Shown here piece after piece: positions 5,912 through 6,499 of a stretch of 6,499 nt of DNA; within the stretch, counting starts at the first letter, position 1, and every line of letters begins with the position of its first letter. A model generated the notes under the pieces. It ran no database searches, was not told the DNA's origin, and worked only from the letters and a program-made list of their open reading frames with translations. The position numbers and the translations under genes are program-made. The DNA is from an uncultured Burkholderiales bacterium (GTDB lineage: Bacteria > Pseudomonadota > Gammaproteobacteria > Burkholderiales > Burkholderiaceae): assembly GCA_903845315.1 (NCBI GenBank), contig CAIMWY010000176.1:1-6499 (forward strand), read 5' to 3'.

Positions 5912-6323
5912 TTACTGCGCTGTGTGGACCCAGTTCTCTGCTTCCAGCGCAGGCACCCGTGCGAACTCCCCCATGTTGTTCGTCACCAGCACCAGGCCTT
6001 CGCTGCGGGCGTGCGCTGCAATGTGCATGTCGTTCACACCAATAGGCTGGCCGAGTTTTTCCAAGGCGGCGCGAATGGCTCCGTAATGTTGCGCGGCCTT
6101 GGGGGCCATAGGGCAGAACTTCTAGGCGACTGCAAAAGTCCTCGATAGCGGCTAGGTTCTCGCTCACCCGGCTGCTTTTCTCCGCACCGTGCAAGAGTTC
6201 GGCGAGGGTAACTGAGGAAATTGCCATGCGGCTGGCGTTGATGTTGAAAGTGGATAGCACCTCGACAGGTCGCCGCTTCAACACGTATATGACGATGTTG
6301 GTGTCCAGCAGGTAACGCAGCAT
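5912..6323 (-). pseudogene. vapC: VapC-type PIN-domain ribonuclease toxin, frameshifted
   Basis: VapC toxins are Mg-dependent PIN-domain RNases that cleave tRNA or rRNA and are held inactive by VapB. The first 74 codons (6323 to about 6102) encode the N-terminal half, with MLRYLLDTN (catalytic D7) and SSVTLAELLHGAEKS (E42). The second half continues one base out of frame, to TAA at 5912, with KAAQHYGAIRAAL, IGVNDMHIAAHA (D98 in the joined numbering) and LVTNN-GEFARVPALEAENW. Removing one C from the C5 run at 6101-6105 (GGGGG on the plus strand) joins the halves into 136 residues, the usual VapC length, closely like the Shigella/Salmonella plasmid VapC. As written, translation from 6323 leaves the PIN fold after residue 74 and runs through unrelated codons to about 5718, losing D98. 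The ATG overlaps the vapB stop (TGATG) and has GGAGG at 6331-6335. It may be a true pseudogene, a slippage-switchable gene or a sequencing error. Confidence 0.9.
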
Positions 6324-6499
6324 CAGAGCGCCTCCCGCTCCGGCTGGTGCTGGGTGGCGCGCTCGGGCAGGAAGTCGTCGCTAACTGTGGGGCCACCCAG
6401 AAAGAAGCTATCCCAAGTTTGGCCTAGGGGGGCGATGATGCGCTCGTTACCTTTGACGCGTATGTCTACCTTTTGGACACCCTCGGGTAGACGCACGTC
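6323..6499 (-). CDS. vapB: VapB-type antitoxin (5' end outside window)
   Basis: The last 58 codons of a VapB/AbrB-fold antitoxin, which binds and neutralises VapC and represses its own operon. Visible motifs are VRLPEGVQKVDI (residues 2-13 of the visible part), corresponding to the end of the swapped-hairpin DNA-binding domain. The C-terminal toxin-binding tail follows, with the family's RIIAPLGQTWDSFF and VSDDF (20-33 and 39-43), then an acidic ER--QPEREAL ending. A typical VapB is about 75-80 residues, so roughly 20 N-terminal residues, the ribosome site and the promoter/operator lie beyond the window edge. Its TGA stop shares one base with the vapC ATG, the usual translational coupling of these modules. 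The frame is intact as far as seen, unlike vapC. GC content here is clearly higher than in the genes left of 5234, consistent with a different origin. Confidence 0.88.
   Translation of the reverse strand, partial: DVRLPEGVQKVDIRVKGNERIIAPLGQTWDSFFLGGPTVSDDFLPERATQHQPEREAL

Noticed and set aside
5718..6101. Frame-1 continuation of the VapC start as a 201-residue protein
   Set aside because: After residue 74 the sequence loses PIN character, while the +1 frame continues the conserved domain, so the tail is frameshift product.

Overview
The window reads as a piece of a Burkholderiales chromosome, most likely Comamonadaceae (Limnohabitans/Rhodoferax/Polaromonas-like). This is an inference. It rests on an orphan Bug/TctC-type periplasmic binding protein, a LivK-type binding protein paired with a stand-alone MetE C-terminal-domain protein, a UbiM-like ubiquinone hydroxylase, and moderate GC with tightly packed genes. 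No species-level marker is present.

Left part (1-4576): a Bug-family solute-binding protein, cut by the window start, runs rightward and meets, only 11 bases away, the end of a leftward FAD monooxygenase gene of the UbiH/F/M hydroxylase group. Upstream of that, on the same minus strand, lies a two-gene unit: a secreted LivK-type ABC substrate-binding protein (4576-3404), followed 14 bases later by a cobalamin-independent methionine synthase-like protein with intact zinc ligands (3389-2226). The second protein carries a His-Asp dipeptide run encoded by a perfect tandem hexamer.

Middle part (4577-5280): a divergent intergenic region leads to a small AT-richer rightward gene for a YbjQ/UPF0145-like protein (4796-5143). 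Just beyond it is a strong hairpin terminator that works best in the minus direction. It is followed by 46 bases matching exactly the 3' half of a tRNA-Cys(GCA) gene in minus orientation: anticodon loop, variable loop, T arm, acceptor 3' strand and CCA. No 5' half is present. This is the pattern left where an element has integrated into the 3' end of a tRNA gene, so 5234-5279 is probably the distal attachment site of a genomic island that extends to the right, out of the window.

Right part (5281-6499): about 630 bases without an intact gene, holding hairpins, a near-perfect palindrome and a possible protein C-terminal remnant. Then comes a minus-strand vapBC toxin-antitoxin pair of typical island cargo type. 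vapB is cut by the window end. vapC carries a one-base insertion in a C5 run that splits the PIN domain between two frames. The region looks like decaying mobile DNA next to conserved chromosome.

I see no CRISPR array, rRNA or intact insertion sequence. The most interesting points are the tRNA-Cys attachment-site remnant, the frameshifted toxin beside an apparently intact antitoxin, and the His-Asp repeat in a zinc-dependent methyltransferase-like enzyme coupled to a transport protein.
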